A stretch of DNA of 64,000 nucleotides, from the NCBI RefSeq assembly GCF_000526395.1, contig NZ_JAFZ01000002.1:250501-314500 (forward strand). Reading direction: 5' to 3'. This stretch comes from Aminobacterium mobile DSM 12262 (GTDB lineage: Bacteria; Synergistota; Synergistia; Synergistales; Aminobacteriaceae). Below are positions 50,967-60,130 of this stretch, in pieces (position 1 is the first letter of the stretch; each line of letters begins with the position of its first letter). Below the pieces are notes generated by a model, which was not told the DNA's origin, did no database searches, and saw nothing but the letters and a program-made list of their open reading frames with translations. The translations under genes and the position numbers were made by a program.

Positions 50967-51557
50967 TCATCTGAGATGTTTATGAGGGTGAACTCCCATA
51001 GTGAGGGCATGTATACCCTCCACATAGTGAATAAACGTTATATATGCCTCTACAAACTCACGGCCAGCTTCTAGAGAATTTTCAGCGTGACCTTTTAACT
51101 CCCACGCTCGATGAAACTTTTCTTCTATAGCCCGTTTCACGTGGTCTGGCATACGTGTTGAAAGTTGAGACACATCTCCCGTATCAAGGGCTTCATCTGC
51201 TAATCGAATCACAGGTGGAACTGTATCACTTGACTTTAACCCTTCGTATGGTTCTCCCTCAGAAGCTCTATGAATTCTCACTAAAGTCTCGAAAAAAAAT
51301 CTCTCAGCTACCTCTTTAGCATCCATCCCCAAGGTTGAGACTTTCCGAGCAAGTTCAAAGGCTTTTCGAACTTCCTCTTCATCATCGTGCCGAACCCATT
51401 TCAATGCATGCAAAACATTTCCATCGGCCAAAGCCTTTCGAGCTGCCTGTACTACAGGACCATCTAACGTGTCACAATGGGCTTCCACTCTACGGGTTTT
51501 CAACAAAAGAGTAGTAACAACACCTACACCGATAATAACTACCAAACTTATGCTCAT
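50967..51557 (-). CDS. DUF6448-like membrane-anchored protein
   Basis: 196 residues with one N-terminal membrane segment (ISLVVIIGVGVVTTLLL). The rest includes EAHCDTLDGPVVQAARKAL, RFFFETLVRIHRASEGEPYEGLK and several His-rich spots (HYVEGIH, HPHKHLR at the end). I recall these blocks from DUF6448 proteins, whose function is unknown. The conserved His, Cys and Asp suggest a metal or cofactor site. No clear operon partner. Confidence 0.65.
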   Translation of the reverse strand: MSISLVVIIGVGVVTTLLLKTRRVEAHCDTLDGPVVQAARKALADGNVLHALKWVRHDDEEEVRKAFELARKVSTLGMDAKEVAERFFFETLVRIHRASEGEPYEGLKSSDTVPPVIRLADEALDTGDVSQLSTRMPDHVKRAIEEKFHRAWELKGHAENSLEAGREFVEAYITFIHYVEGIHALTMGVHPHKHLR

Positions 51558-51651
51558 ATTCCTCTCCTCCTCATTTTTTATTTATATTATTTACTACTAG
51601 ATAGTCACCACTAAGAGAAGCCACCATCTCGATACGCTTAAGGTACTCCAG

Positions 51652-53745
51652 TCAAGGAGAAAGATATACAATATAGGCCTTTCCATCGGAAAAGAAGGGA
51701 TCTCCTATAAAATTTTTACCTAAAACTGGGTCGACAAGTTGTATTTTCTTAAACTGGCTAACATGCCCATAATCCTGAAGGTTTTGAAAAAGATATTCTC
51801 TTTCTGAGTCAATATTAGGTTCTATATGATGAGTAATGCCCCATTTAATGCCACTGTCAAAACTAGCTGTTCCTACAAATAAAAAGTTACCTTCCTTCGA
51901 CACGTAACCTGTATTCCAAAAACGAGCATGGTGTCTTCTACGAACACTTCTCTTTTCTGTAGGTTTTTGAAAACCTAAATCATTAACATCCTCATTCCAG
52001 AAAGATGGGGTCATTGGAGCTGTATCATATTCAGAATTAGAGAGTGCTGACCAAGCCACACGATATAAAGAAATAAAATTAACCTTATCGGCAACAAACC
52101 AACCAGCATCTCTGAAAATAGTTATTAAATGTTGAGGATCTTCAACATACAATATAAAGCTAATAGGCTCCTGCCGCCCCCCCGTTATTGTCTCACTCCA
52201 ACAAGGGAAAGAATCGCTCGTGAAAAAAGGCGCTTCTTCAAAATGCATCACTTTTGGAGCTTGCAAAGGCGTTTTTAAAATAGTTATTTTTGAAGGATAA
52301 TAAAAGAATCCCATTAATACATAAAACACGATGAAAAAGAGACCGCTGAGGCAGGAATAACGTTTAGCGTGTTTAGAAAAATGTTTTTTCAATTTTTGAC
52401 TTCCTGCCGAAATTTGCTCTAAAAAACCCACTGAAATAATCAACCACATTAAACCGATTAAATACCCACCATAAACATCGCTTGCATAATGTACTCCAAA
52501 ATAAAGACGGCTAAAACCGATTGCTAAAACAACAAGAAGTGCTCCAGAAAAAATATCTACTTTCTTTTTCCATTCATGGGTAATCCGTATTAACGCGTAG
52601 GCTACAAAACCATAAAGAGCTACAGCTGAAGAAGCGTGGCCACTTGGAAAAGAGAAAGAATGCTCCAGATACATAGCAACATCTGGCCTTGGACGATGGA
52701 AAGCCATTTTGCCTAATGTAGTAAAAAGTTGACTTCCAGCTAAGGTCAACCATAAAGGCAAGATAAAGTTGTTCTTCCCCCAAAACCATGCAATCAGACT
52801 TAAAGTAAAAGCCAAACTTATTACTATAAAAGCATTGCCTAGTAGGGTAATCCAAAAGAAAATACGACTTAAAAAGGGATGACGAAGCAAGGTAACAAAA
52901 TGTGCTATACGGATATCGGCGGCAAAAACAGGCTCTGAAGTAACAACGTCTTCAATAATGCCGAGTAAAAGGATCACTATGTAGAAAAACGAAATGGAAA
53001 GAACGGTAAGCGGCAATCCACTAAAAACTCGTCGATCAAAACGCCTCTGTATAAAACTTAAAAGATGGGGATGATTTTCGACGAACTGCTCTATCTCAGG
53101 GTTCTTCCTTATGGCATTCGCCGCAGCTATCCTTATATCTTTTAAAAACCTCAATATATATTCACCATATAGCAGCATAAATTTTTTTACCATATGAAAC
53201 AAAAAGAAAAGGAGGCAAAAACCACCAATCCAAAACCATATAGAAGTACCCCAAACTTCTACTATCTGCCAAACTCTTCCTATCATTACACCACCATAAA
53301 GGGAGCTTCCCGCCCATAAAAAAGTCCCTATAAAATCCCATAGCAAAAAAAGGACTGGTGGCATTTTTTTAAACCCGGCGATAAAAGAAATAAATATGCC
53401 TTTAGGAACCATAAATCTAGATAAGAGAAGTGCTTTTTTTCTGTTATTTTCAAAAGATAAGCGGTTTTTCTGATAAAGAGAACGCACAACAAGAAAACGT
53501 TTCCTCACAATATCTTTCTCTGAAAGTCTTCCCCATAAAAAGCTAACACTGTCACCCATCAGAGCACCCAGCAAGGCACAAACAAAAAGAGCATGGAAAT
53601 TTGAACTCCACCTTGAAGCAAAAAAACCAACGAGACCTAAAATAACTGTTCCTGGGAAAAATAAGCCCATAAAAGTAAAGTCGTCTAAAAAAGAGACAAG
53701 TACAATAAAACCATTAAGTAGAATAGAGTAATGGTTCATAAGCAT
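51652..53745 (-). CDS. DedA-PAP2-LssY_C fusion membrane protein
   Basis: 697 residues in three parts. Residues ~1-210: DedA/SNARE-associated domain with FFPGTVILGLVGFFASR and SRFMVPKGIFISFIAGFKKM. Residues ~230-440: PAP2 phosphatase with KMAFHRPRPD, FSFPSGHASSA and SRLYFGVHYASDVYGG, the three active-site motifs. Residues ~480-697: soluble LssY C-terminal-like domain. DedA proteins move lipids such as undecaprenyl phosphate across the membrane and PAP2 removes lipid phosphate, so the fusion may recycle a lipid carrier. AAAAGGAGG precedes the ATG. Confidence 0.9.
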   Translation of the reverse strand: MLMNHYSILLNGFIVLVSFLDDFTFMGLFFPGTVILGLVGFFASRWSSNFHALFVCALLGALMGDSVSFLWGRLSEKDIVRKRFLVVRSLYQKNRLSFENNRKKALLLSRFMVPKGIFISFIAGFKKMPPVLFLLWDFIGTFLWAGSSLYGGVMIGRVWQIVEVWGTSIWFWIGGFCLLFFLFHMVKKFMLLYGEYILRFLKDIRIAAANAIRKNPEIEQFVENHPHLLSFIQRRFDRRVFSGLPLTVLSISFFYIVILLLGIIEDVVTSEPVFAADIRIAHFVTLLRHPFLSRIFFWITLLGNAFIVISLAFTLSLIAWFWGKNNFILPLWLTLAGSQLFTTLGKMAFHRPRPDVAMYLEHSFSFPSGHASSAVALYGFVAYALIRITHEWKKKVDIFSGALLVVLAIGFSRLYFGVHYASDVYGGYLIGLMWLIISVGFLEQISAGSQKLKKHFSKHAKRYSCLSGLFFIVFYVLMGFFYYPSKITILKTPLQAPKVMHFEEAPFFTSDSFPCWSETITGGRQEPISFILYVEDPQHLITIFRDAGWFVADKVNFISLYRVAWSALSNSEYDTAPMTPSFWNEDVNDLGFQKPTEKRSVRRRHHARFWNTGYVSKEGNFLFVGTASFDSGIKWGITHHIEPNIDSEREYLFQNLQDYGHVSQFKKIQLVDPVLGKNFIGDPFFSDGKAYIVYLSP

Positions 53746-53763
53746 AAAAAGCCTCCTTTTTAT

Positions 53764-54888
53764 TCATATGCCTTCTCCCAAGATATAGTCGACTATATAA
53801 GAAGCTGCATGAGGGTAAGATATAGTTCCAGCCCGCCCTCGCATATCTTCTAATCTAAAAGGTTGGTCATAAAGTTCTTCTACTATATCCGCCACCTCTT
53901 CCTCTGTTTTAGCCAATATTCCAGCTCTCTGTTGTTCTATATAATTGGCATTTTCGGTTTCTTGATAAGGGATGGGATCAAACATCAATATAGGAACTTT
54001 TTTGACTAAGGCTTCACTAATTGTAAGCCCTCCTGGCTTTGTCAAAATAAGGTGAGCAACAGACAAAAAATCATTCATATTATCCACAAAACCGTATTTT
54101 TTTAAGGAAATTTTTTCGCTCGAGTTAAAGTGTTCTAACTTTCCAAGGAGATCTTTATTTCTACCAGCTATAAGAATAAGATTCATTTCCATATTCGAAC
54201 GAAACAACTTTTCAAGTATTCGTGTAACATGAATATCGGGGATAGCGCTCATTACAAAGAGCAAGGTAAAACGGGATTGGGGCAGACATAGATTCTTCCA
54301 AATATTTTTTTTTGTCACTTCGGTTAGAAATTTTTGTTCTATAGGTATGCCTGTCTTTAAAATCCGTTCGTTCTCTACACCAAGAGATAAAAGACCTTTT
54401 TCTACTACAGAACTGGCTACAAAATATTTTTCTACACCTTCATTGCACCACATTTTATGGAAGCCATAATCCGTAACCACCACGTAGAGTTTCCCTTTAT
54501 ATACTCCATTTTTTTTAAGGTTAGATAAGACATTGGCAGGGAAAAAATGAGTGCATATAGCAGTCATTGAAGGATTATCCCGCATATACTGAACAAATCC
54601 CTCCACATTAAGCATACTCATATAATCAATAAATTGAACAACGTTGCTGTCCCCTCTAGATTGATCAGTAAGTCGAAATACTCCCTTCAAAGCAAGGTGA
54701 GCATGCTCGCTTATAATATCGTACCCGCTGCTGTAGACCCATTTAAAGAACCTATTTGAAAAGACAAGAATATCGGTAAGTACATTCGAAACGTGCCTCT
54801 CATCAAAAACTTCTCGTAAAGCGACGGCAGCCGCTTTATGCCCAGCTCCAGCATAAACATAAAACAAACCTACTGGCCTTATGGACAT
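53764..54888 (-). CDS. MGDG synthase/UgtP-like glycosyltransferase (GT28)
   Basis: 374 residues from the ATG at 54888 with GGGGGAG 8 bases upstream; the earlier in-frame start at 54933 is rejected. LFYVYAGAGHKAAAVALREVF is the N-terminal glycosyl-acceptor loop of the MGDG-synthase/UgtP family, and LILTKPGGLTISEALVKKVPIL is the nucleotide-sugar site. Such enzymes put sugar on diacylglycerol or a related lipid at the membrane. It ends 18 bases before the DedA-PAP2-LssY gene, which fits a joint role in envelope lipids. Confidence 0.88.
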   Translation of the reverse strand: MSIRPVGLFYVYAGAGHKAAAVALREVFDERHVSNVLTDILVFSNRFFKWVYSSGYDIISEHAHLALKGVFRLTDQSRGDSNVVQFIDYMSMLNVEGFVQYMRDNPSMTAICTHFFPANVLSNLKKNGVYKGKLYVVVTDYGFHKMWCNEGVEKYFVASSVVEKGLLSLGVENERILKTGIPIEQKFLTEVTKKNIWKNLCLPQSRFTLLFVMSAIPDIHVTRILEKLFRSNMEMNLILIAGRNKDLLGKLEHFNSSEKISLKKYGFVDNMNDFLSVAHLILTKPGGLTISEALVKKVPILMFDPIPYQETENANYIEQQRAGILAKTEEEVADIVEELYDQPFRLEDMRGRAGTISYPHAASYIVDYILGEGI

Positions 54889-55113
54889 ATATAAAACTCC
54901 CCCTCTCCTTCCTCTTCTCTCTTCTACCCCCAAATATCCCCCCGAAGACTTTCTGCTTTTTATTGACGAGAGAAAAAACTAAAAATACAATAACAAAAAG
55001 TCTGATTTTTTTCATGAAACCACGGTCGCATAAATCTTTTATAAAATAATTCTCTGTTATCTATCATTTAGATTTCTTGAACAAAAGGGGAGGCAAAGGA
55101 GGAAAAGCTGCAA
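54889..55113. other. Divergent intergenic region, no gene seen
   Basis: AT-rich gap between the glycosyltransferase (minus) and the small exported protein (plus). No confident promoter pair or operator was found. AAAGGAGG near 55095 serves the plus-strand gene. Confidence 0.4.
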
Positions 55114-55461
55114 ATGAAAAAGATTGTTCAGTTTATCATATTTTCGATTTTTTTGATGTGGGCACCTTCTATTATTTTTGCTCACCCACCACAAAGCATT
55201 ATTTTGGAATGGGATGATGTAAATAAAACACTCTTAGTATATGTAACTCACTTCGTAGATAATCCTCAACGCCATTTTATTAAAAAAATTCGTATTGAGG
55301 TAGAAGGGAAACTTCTAGAGGAAAGAACGTATACCGATCAAAAAGAGTTCGGCGGACAAAAAGATATTTTTAAAATAGATTCTACGTTAACCCCCAAAAA
55401 GATAACAGTAATTGTAGAGTGCAACCTCTTCGGGTCTATGAGGAAAGACTTGGAGCTATAA
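55114..55461 (+). CDS. Small exported protein, SoxY/desulfoferrodoxin-like beta fold
   Basis: 115 residues with a signal peptide (VQFIIFSIFLMWAPSIIFA). The mature part, HPPQSIILEWDDVNKTLLV..VTHFVDNPQRHFIKKI, follows the pattern seen in SoxY-like and superoxide-reductase-like Ig domains: an early His-Pro-Pro, a central V-x-H and a P-x-x-H-x-I. The metal-binding set of true superoxide reductases is incomplete, so it is probably a structural relative. Function unknown. It is separate from the transporter operon that follows. Confidence 0.65.
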   Translation: MKKIVQFIIFSIFLMWAPSIIFAHPPQSIILEWDDVNKTLLVYVTHFVDNPQRHFIKKIRIEVEGKLLEERTYTDQKEFGGQKDIFKIDSTLTPKKITVIVECNLFGSMRKDLEL

Positions 55462-55516
55462 ATTTATAGCTTACAAGCCAACCTTTTCCCTTTTCTATTT
55501 CTATTAAACTTTAGTA

Positions 55517-55545
55517 TTGATTTCACAAGAACTCAATGGTAATAT
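55517..55545 (+). promoter_or_regulatory. Promoter of the ABC importer operon
   Basis: TTGATT (55517-55522), 17-base spacer, TAATAT (55540-55545). The binding-protein start codon lies about 60 bases past the expected transcription start. Confidence 0.6.
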
Positions 55546-55612
55546 TCAATAGTGCATGCACATGATAAAAAGTAATAAGATTTATTCCATTATTAGGGAG
55601 GTTGGCTATCCT

Positions 55613-56743
55613 ATGAAATTACGTTCTTTAAAAGCACACGGCGTGTGCTTGTCATCCTTTGTTTTTGTAATTGCCCTATTTGTTTTTTTTATGAACGTCC
55701 CTCTTTATGCTGCAGCAGAAGTCCCTATTATTCACTTTGCATGGGATTTTGATCTTCATGCGGGAGCTCTTCTTGTGGCTACAGCTCGAGGAGAAGCTTT
55801 TAAAGATAGTGGCGTTTATTTGAAACCTCTTGTAGAAAAACAGCAATATGAACTTTATAGTAACGGGGAAAAACTAGCACTTCTTGAAATGGTGGTAACA
55901 AAGGGGAGCTCTGAATCAGCTGTTCTACTCGGTCAGAAAAGAATCGATTGCTGCGTCAACTCTATAACAGGAATGATGTTTGCCCGCGATCAGGGAACGC
56001 CCGTACAAATTTTATGTCCAATTCACGTAGATGGGATTGGTCTTGTTTTCCCCCCAAAGACAGATTTTTACGGATGGGATGCTGTAGAAAAATATATTAA
56101 GGAATCGAAAACTCCAGTTCGCTTAGGGTATCATTCTCCTGCCAGTGCCCCACGCGTTGTTCTCGAAACAGCCTTGAAGAGAGCTGGTTTGAAAGTGACA
56201 GAAAATCCGAATGATTTTGATGCTGAAGTTTTACTTGTAGATCTAAAAGGGTCAAGAAATTTATTGCCAGCTTTTACAGGAAGTCAGGTAGATGGATGGG
56301 TCGGTCCGTCTCACTATCCTGAAACAGCAGAGGTTCAAGGAATAGGAAAGATTGTGTTGAACCTAAAAGACTTTCCTCCACAAGGTCAGTGGTACGATTT
56401 CCCCTGTTGTACGCTCGCCGCACGGGAGGACTCTATTAAAGCGCATCCAGAAATCTACCAGGCACTGACACAACTCCTCCACAACAGTGCCAATTGGGCT
56501 ATGGAAAACAGAAGAGAAGCTGCAAAAATAAATGCTGATATTATTGGTATTCCACAAGAAGCTGTAGAAGCAGCTACCATTGTGTTCACAACCACTCCTA
56601 CAGAGAAATGGATGGAAGGGGTTAAATTGTACGTAGACGTATTAAACGATCTCGGCAAGTTTAATGGCGAAATGAAGGGTAAAGATTTTAATGATATACG
56701 GAATTTTTTCTTTGACTTTAGCTTTATTAACAAAGTGAAATAA
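55613..56743 (+). CDS. ABC transporter substrate-binding protein (SsuA/NMT1-like)
   Basis: 376 residues from the ATG at 55613 with AGGGAGGT upstream; the longer in-frame start at 55556 reads through it. A signal peptide (FVFVIALFVFFMNVPLYA) is followed by a type II periplasmic-binding fold resembling SsuA/TauA/NMT1: IIHFAWDFDLHAGALLVATARGEAF and VLLGQKRIDCCVNSITGMM. Ligands of this family include sulfonates, taurine, nitrate and pyrimidine precursors; none can be chosen here. An inverted repeat after the stop may reduce expression of the following genes. Confidence 0.88.
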   Translation: MKLRSLKAHGVCLSSFVFVIALFVFFMNVPLYAAAEVPIIHFAWDFDLHAGALLVATARGEAFKDSGVYLKPLVEKQQYELYSNGEKLALLEMVVTKGSSESAVLLGQKRIDCCVNSITGMMFARDQGTPVQILCPIHVDGIGLVFPPKTDFYGWDAVEKYIKESKTPVRLGYHSPASAPRVVLETALKRAGLKVTENPNDFDAEVLLVDLKGSRNLLPAFTGSQVDGWVGPSHYPETAEVQGIGKIVLNLKDFPPQGQWYDFPCCTLAAREDSIKAHPEIYQALTQLLHNSANWAMENRREAAKINADIIGIPQEAVEAATIVFTTTPTEKWMEGVKLYVDVLNDLGKFNGEMKGKDFNDIRNFFFDFSFINKVK

Positions 56744-56744
56744 A

Positions 56745-56773
56745 AGAATGAGGGGGGGATCCCCCCTCATTCT
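56745..56773 (+). terminator. Intra-operon hairpin after the binding-protein gene
   Basis: AGAATGAGGGGGG and its complement, 13-bp perfect arms around GAT. No long T tract follows (CAAGAAAAAAC), so it probably stabilises the upstream message and attenuates read-through to the permease. Confidence 0.65.
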
Positions 56774-56797
56774 CAAGAAAAAACAGGAGTGATTGAA

Positions 56798-57634
56798 ATG
56801 AAAAAATTCGCCATCAAAACCGGATTTTCTCTTATTTTACCCTTCTCAGTCTTGCTCATGTGGGGACTCCTTGCTAATAATGTTGCTAATCCCATGATTC
56901 TTCCATCATCGACGGATGTTTTAAAACAATTTCTCGCTCCTGAAGAAAGCCTTATAGGTCTTGGCTCTCTAATGACAAATATTGCGGTTAGCCTTATTCG
57001 TGTATTCCTTGGATATATAACTGCAGTATTCATAGCTCTTCCCCTTGGCATTCTTATGGGATACAACAACAAAGTATACTATTTTTTTAATTCATTTATA
57101 GGCCTCTTCCGTCCAGTCCCACCTATAGCTTGGGTCCCTTTAATTTTGGCTTGGCTTGGATTATCCAGCTTCGCTACTCTTTTTGGTGTTCGACAGGGTC
57201 CTTGGTACGTGTATCTCAGTAATTTTAAATTATCCATGGTCTATATTATTTTTCTGGGAGCTTTCTTCCCCATTATTACTAGTGCTATCCATGCTGTAAA
57301 AAACGTTCCCCAAACCTATATTGATTCTGCCCGCGTACTCGGTGCCGGGAAAACAGATATTTTTAAGAAGGTTCTTCTTCCTGGAGCTGCTCCTACTTTA
57401 ATGAACGGCATGAGAACCGGGTTAGGTTCTGCTTGGAGTTGTCTCGTTTCCGCCGAAATGTTACCCGGAAGCTTGTCTGGCGTGGGATATCTTATAACTC
57501 ACGCATATGAGCTTGCTCGTGTCGACATCGTCATTACAGGTATGATTTGCATTGGCGTTATTGGCGCCCTGCTCGATCTTGGATTTAGATATATGGAAGA
57601 AAAGAGATTTGCTTGGCAGCATGTAGCTAAATAG
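56798..57634 (+). CDS. ABC transporter permease (SsuC/TauC-like)
   Basis: 278 residues from the ATG at 56798 (AGGAG 9 bases upstream; a GTG at 56789 overlaps the site). About six membrane segments. The EAA loop reads SARVLGAGKTDIFKKVLLPGAAPTL, the contact site for the ATPase. PFSVLLMWGLLANNVANPMILPS is the typical start of the family. It forms the channel for the solute bound by the protein upstream and is followed 10 bases later by the ATPase gene. Confidence 0.93.
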   Translation: MKKFAIKTGFSLILPFSVLLMWGLLANNVANPMILPSSTDVLKQFLAPEESLIGLGSLMTNIAVSLIRVFLGYITAVFIALPLGILMGYNNKVYYFFNSFIGLFRPVPPIAWVPLILAWLGLSSFATLFGVRQGPWYVYLSNFKLSMVYIIFLGAFFPIITSAIHAVKNVPQTYIDSARVLGAGKTDIFKKVLLPGAAPTLMNGMRTGLGSAWSCLVSAEMLPGSLSGVGYLITHAYELARVDIVITGMICIGVIGALLDLGFRYMEEKRFAWQHVAK

Positions 57635-57643
57635 GAGAGAATT

Positions 57644-58408
57644 ATGATACCAATTATCCACGTAAGAAATCTCAGAAAAACATTTTCTACGAGTCAGAGC
57701 GAAAAAATATGTGCACTTGTAGATATTAACCTCGAAATACAGAAAAATGATTTTGTCTGTATAGTAGGCCCATCTGGATGTGGCAAATCCACACTGTTGC
57801 GCATTATAGCTGGCCTAGAAAAAGCAACTTCCGGAGAAGTCTCTTACCAAGGGGAGTTAATCTCATGTCCAGGAAGAGAGCGTGGGATGGTTTTTCAGGA
57901 ATACTCACTTTTCCCCTGGCGTAATATACTCGATAATATCGGCCTTGGTTTGGAATTTGCAGGAAAATCCACTGAAGAAAAACAGCAGAAAAGTATGGAG
58001 TACCTTAAACTTGTGGGACTTGAGAAATTTGGGAAAGCTTTCCCCCATGAGCTTTCTGGAGGGATGCGCCAAAGAGCCGCTATAGCGCGGGCTCTGGCTA
58101 ATGATCCTGAAGTGCTCCTTATGGATGAACCCTTTGGAGCATTAGATGCTCATACGAGAATTTTGCTTCAACAAGAACTCCTTCGCATATGGGAAGCTCA
58201 TAAAAAAACAATTCTTTTTGTAACTCACAGCGTAGATGAAGCAGTGTTTCTTTCCGATAAAATTGTTCTCATGAGTGCCAGGCCAGGTGAAATAAAAAGA
58301 ATTATAAACATAAATATACCAAGGCCTCGAAAGCGATCTGACCCTACTTTCGGAACTCTCACATATGAAATTCTCAATATGTTGAACAAGGAAATAGTTT
58401 TACAGTAA
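57644..58408 (+). CDS. ABC transporter ATP-binding protein (SsuB/TauB-like)
   Basis: 254 residues. Walker A GPSGCGKSTLLR, Q-loop MVFQEYSLFPWRN, signature LSGGMRQRAAIARAL, Walker B LLMDEPFGALD and switch His in FVTHSVDEAV are all intact. It powers import through the adjacent permease. AGGAGAGAATT precedes the ATG. The last gene of the three-gene importer operon, followed by a shared terminator. Confidence 0.96.
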   Translation: MIPIIHVRNLRKTFSTSQSEKICALVDINLEIQKNDFVCIVGPSGCGKSTLLRIIAGLEKATSGEVSYQGELISCPGRERGMVFQEYSLFPWRNILDNIGLGLEFAGKSTEEKQQKSMEYLKLVGLEKFGKAFPHELSGGMRQRAAIARALANDPEVLLMDEPFGALDAHTRILLQQELLRIWEAHKKTILFVTHSVDEAVFLSDKIVLMSARPGEIKRIININIPRPRKRSDPTFGTLTYEILNMLNKEIVLQ

Positions 58409-58428
58409 CGCCTCATGATCTCCCCTTC

Positions 58429-58462
58429 AGATAAGCCACTCTATCCCCAGAGCGGCTTATCT
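58429..58462. terminator. Terminator between convergent operons
   Basis: AGATAAGCC-A-CTCT / AGAG-C-GGCTTATCT with one internal mismatch and a short loop, followed by TATTTAT. It ends the ABC operon and overlaps the last base of the NlpC/P60 gene. Confidence 0.75.
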
Positions 58463-59844
58463 TATTTATCACCTAAAATAACAAAATGAGATACCCTTTC
58501 TCCTATTCTCGTCTCTATAAGCTCTCCTTTTTCACTTTTTATTCTTGGGTTTAAGGGAGTAATAACAGCCCTTCCCACAATATGCGAATATTCTTTCCCT
58601 TCCTCTAAAAAGCGAAATCTCCAGACGTTGTGCAGGAAAACAGGCATGCCATAATACTCTCCAATGTAAAGCATAACATGCCCTGGCATAGTCGCTAAAG
58701 TACGAAAAGGAATGCCCTCTTCTTTTATTCGCTTTTCCTTTAGACATACTGAAAGATTTTGTACATCTATTTTTTGCCCTATTTGCCCCTGAGCTTTTGA
58801 ATTTCTTGGAAGCCAAATGCCAAATACTGTAAAAAAATCTCGAGTCGTGGCACTGCAATCTCGTTTTAAATTTAATCCGCCCCACCCATAAGACTCCCCT
58901 ATAAATTGAGACGCAATAAAAGCGGCGTTCCATTTTGTCATGGGAAAAGGTTTGGCAACAGCAGCTTTTTTATCTAAAGACACGCTCCTGAAAAGAGCAT
59001 TTCCCCCGCTTCCTCGAATGGCTATTAATACCTCGTAGCAATCTGCCAAAGTTCTGTCTCGGGAAATAGGCAATATAGTTCCCACTTTAGACAGAGCATA
59101 AAAAACTCCTTCACTATCGAGAAGAGGAACATTATCTTTCACTACTACACATAAACTATGTTTTTTCCATTCCTCAATCTGAGCCTCTGAAATCCAAGCC
59201 AAACGACGTATATCCATCCATCCAGAAGCAGTGGAGGCATTAACGAAAGCCCACATGCCATCTTTTGAGATATGAGAGACAAAAAGGGGTTCTCCTGGTT
59301 GAACAGTAGAGTTTTGAAGGTAGTCGAAGGGATACCCTTCTCCAGGCTCATCGAAAGAATAAAAAAGAGGATCCTGTGTAGGGAAAACTCGCAGGTCCGC
59401 CTCTTCCACACTTATGGCCTTACGATTGAGAGTACCAAAAGATTCAATAGAAGCATTATCATGCTGAACTCCAAACCATTCCCTTGATCGAGGCTGCCGA
59501 TTTTCCCCAAAAACTTTTCTTCTGGAAAAAGCCCGAAATCCCCAAAGCAGCAAATCTACACCCCCGACAGGTTTATCTTGGGACCATGGAGCGAAAAATT
59601 TCTCATCAAAATAACGGTTACATGCCATTTGTTTTTCTTCACTTATAAGGCGCTCTGAATAATCCCTAGAAATAGTACAAAAAGGGCTCTGACTCATAAA
59701 TTCTAGGCCAGAAACATTTTTATCTGCTCCGCTAGCTTCTGCTGAGCAAACAATAAGAAAAGCAAAAATAAAAAGAGACACGACACAAAAGAGCACAATA
59801 AAAAGGGGGGGTAACTTGTTAATAGACACATATAATTTATTCAT
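58462..59844 (-). CDS. NlpC/P60 cell-wall hydrolase with SH3-like domains
   Basis: 460 residues with an N-terminal signal/anchor (FIVLFCVVSLFIFAFLIV). The middle has SH3b-like modules (GWMDIRRLAWISEAQIEEW). The C-terminal NlpC/P60 domain shows YGWGGLNLKRDCSATTRDFF with the catalytic Cys, PGHVMLYIGEYYG with the catalytic His, and VFLHNVWRF. This arrangement matches the SH3b-NlpC/P60 dipeptidyl peptidases that cut gamma-D-Glu to diamino acid bonds in peptidoglycan or its fragments. It is monocistronic, facing the ABC operon. Confidence 0.9.
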   Translation of the reverse strand: MNKLYVSINKLPPLFIVLFCVVSLFIFAFLIVCSAEASGADKNVSGLEFMSQSPFCTISRDYSERLISEEKQMACNRYFDEKFFAPWSQDKPVGGVDLLLWGFRAFSRRKVFGENRQPRSREWFGVQHDNASIESFGTLNRKAISVEEADLRVFPTQDPLFYSFDEPGEGYPFDYLQNSTVQPGEPLFVSHISKDGMWAFVNASTASGWMDIRRLAWISEAQIEEWKKHSLCVVVKDNVPLLDSEGVFYALSKVGTILPISRDRTLADCYEVLIAIRGSGGNALFRSVSLDKKAAVAKPFPMTKWNAAFIASQFIGESYGWGGLNLKRDCSATTRDFFTVFGIWLPRNSKAQGQIGQKIDVQNLSVCLKEKRIKEEGIPFRTLATMPGHVMLYIGEYYGMPVFLHNVWRFRFLEEGKEYSHIVGRAVITPLNPRIKSEKGELIETRIGERVSHFVILGDK

Positions 59845-59954
59845 CAGTTTTGGTCAACTCCTTCTCTCCCTTTGAAAGGATTAGCAACGTCGTTAAAATA
59901 TTTTTTATCATACTATCTCACTCTACAGACTGTTTGTGTGTGATAAAAGTCTAT

Positions 59955-59983
59955 TTGACTTCTATAATTTTCCATGATATAAG
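59955..59983 (+). promoter_or_regulatory. Promoter of the leader peptide-paaK transcript
   Basis: TTGACT (59955-59960), exactly 17 bases, TATAAG (59978-59983). Transcription would begin near 59990, 33 bases before the leader ATG. Confidence 0.8.
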
Positions 59984-60022
59984 TTTTAACAATATTCAGC
60001 TAGTTTGGAGGATCTAATCAAG

Positions 60023-60112
60023 ATGTTGAAATTGCAAAAGATTGCTTCTTCTAACTGCTTTTTGGGATATTATTACGCCAGCGTGGGACCCTACTGGAGG
60101 GCCGACGCCTAG
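60023..60112 (+). CDS. Tyr-rich leader peptide upstream of the aryl-CoA ligase
   Basis: 29 codons from the ATG at 60023, with TTTGGAGG 12 bases upstream, to TAG at 60110. Three Tyr codons in a row occupy 60068-60076, and Tyr-Trp at 60092-60097 follows. A strong terminator begins 19 bases past the stop codon. Segment 60086-60097 (GGACCCTACTGG) can pair imperfectly with 60129-60136 (CCAGGGCC), which contains the 5' arm of the terminator. This is the layout of ribosome-mediated attenuation sensing charged tRNA-Tyr, perhaps also tRNA-Trp. Confidence 0.72.
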   Translation: MLKLQKIASSNCFLGYYYASVGPYWRADA

Positions 60113-60130
60113 AGCGTGTTGGCTTTTACC

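Noticed and set aside
60075-60110. T-box-like core GTGGGACC in the paaK leader
   Set aside because: It matches only GTGGNACC of the T-box sequence. The flanking AGG and GCG are absent, the predicted transcript has only about 90 bases upstream, and the stretch lies inside a well-placed leader ORF.
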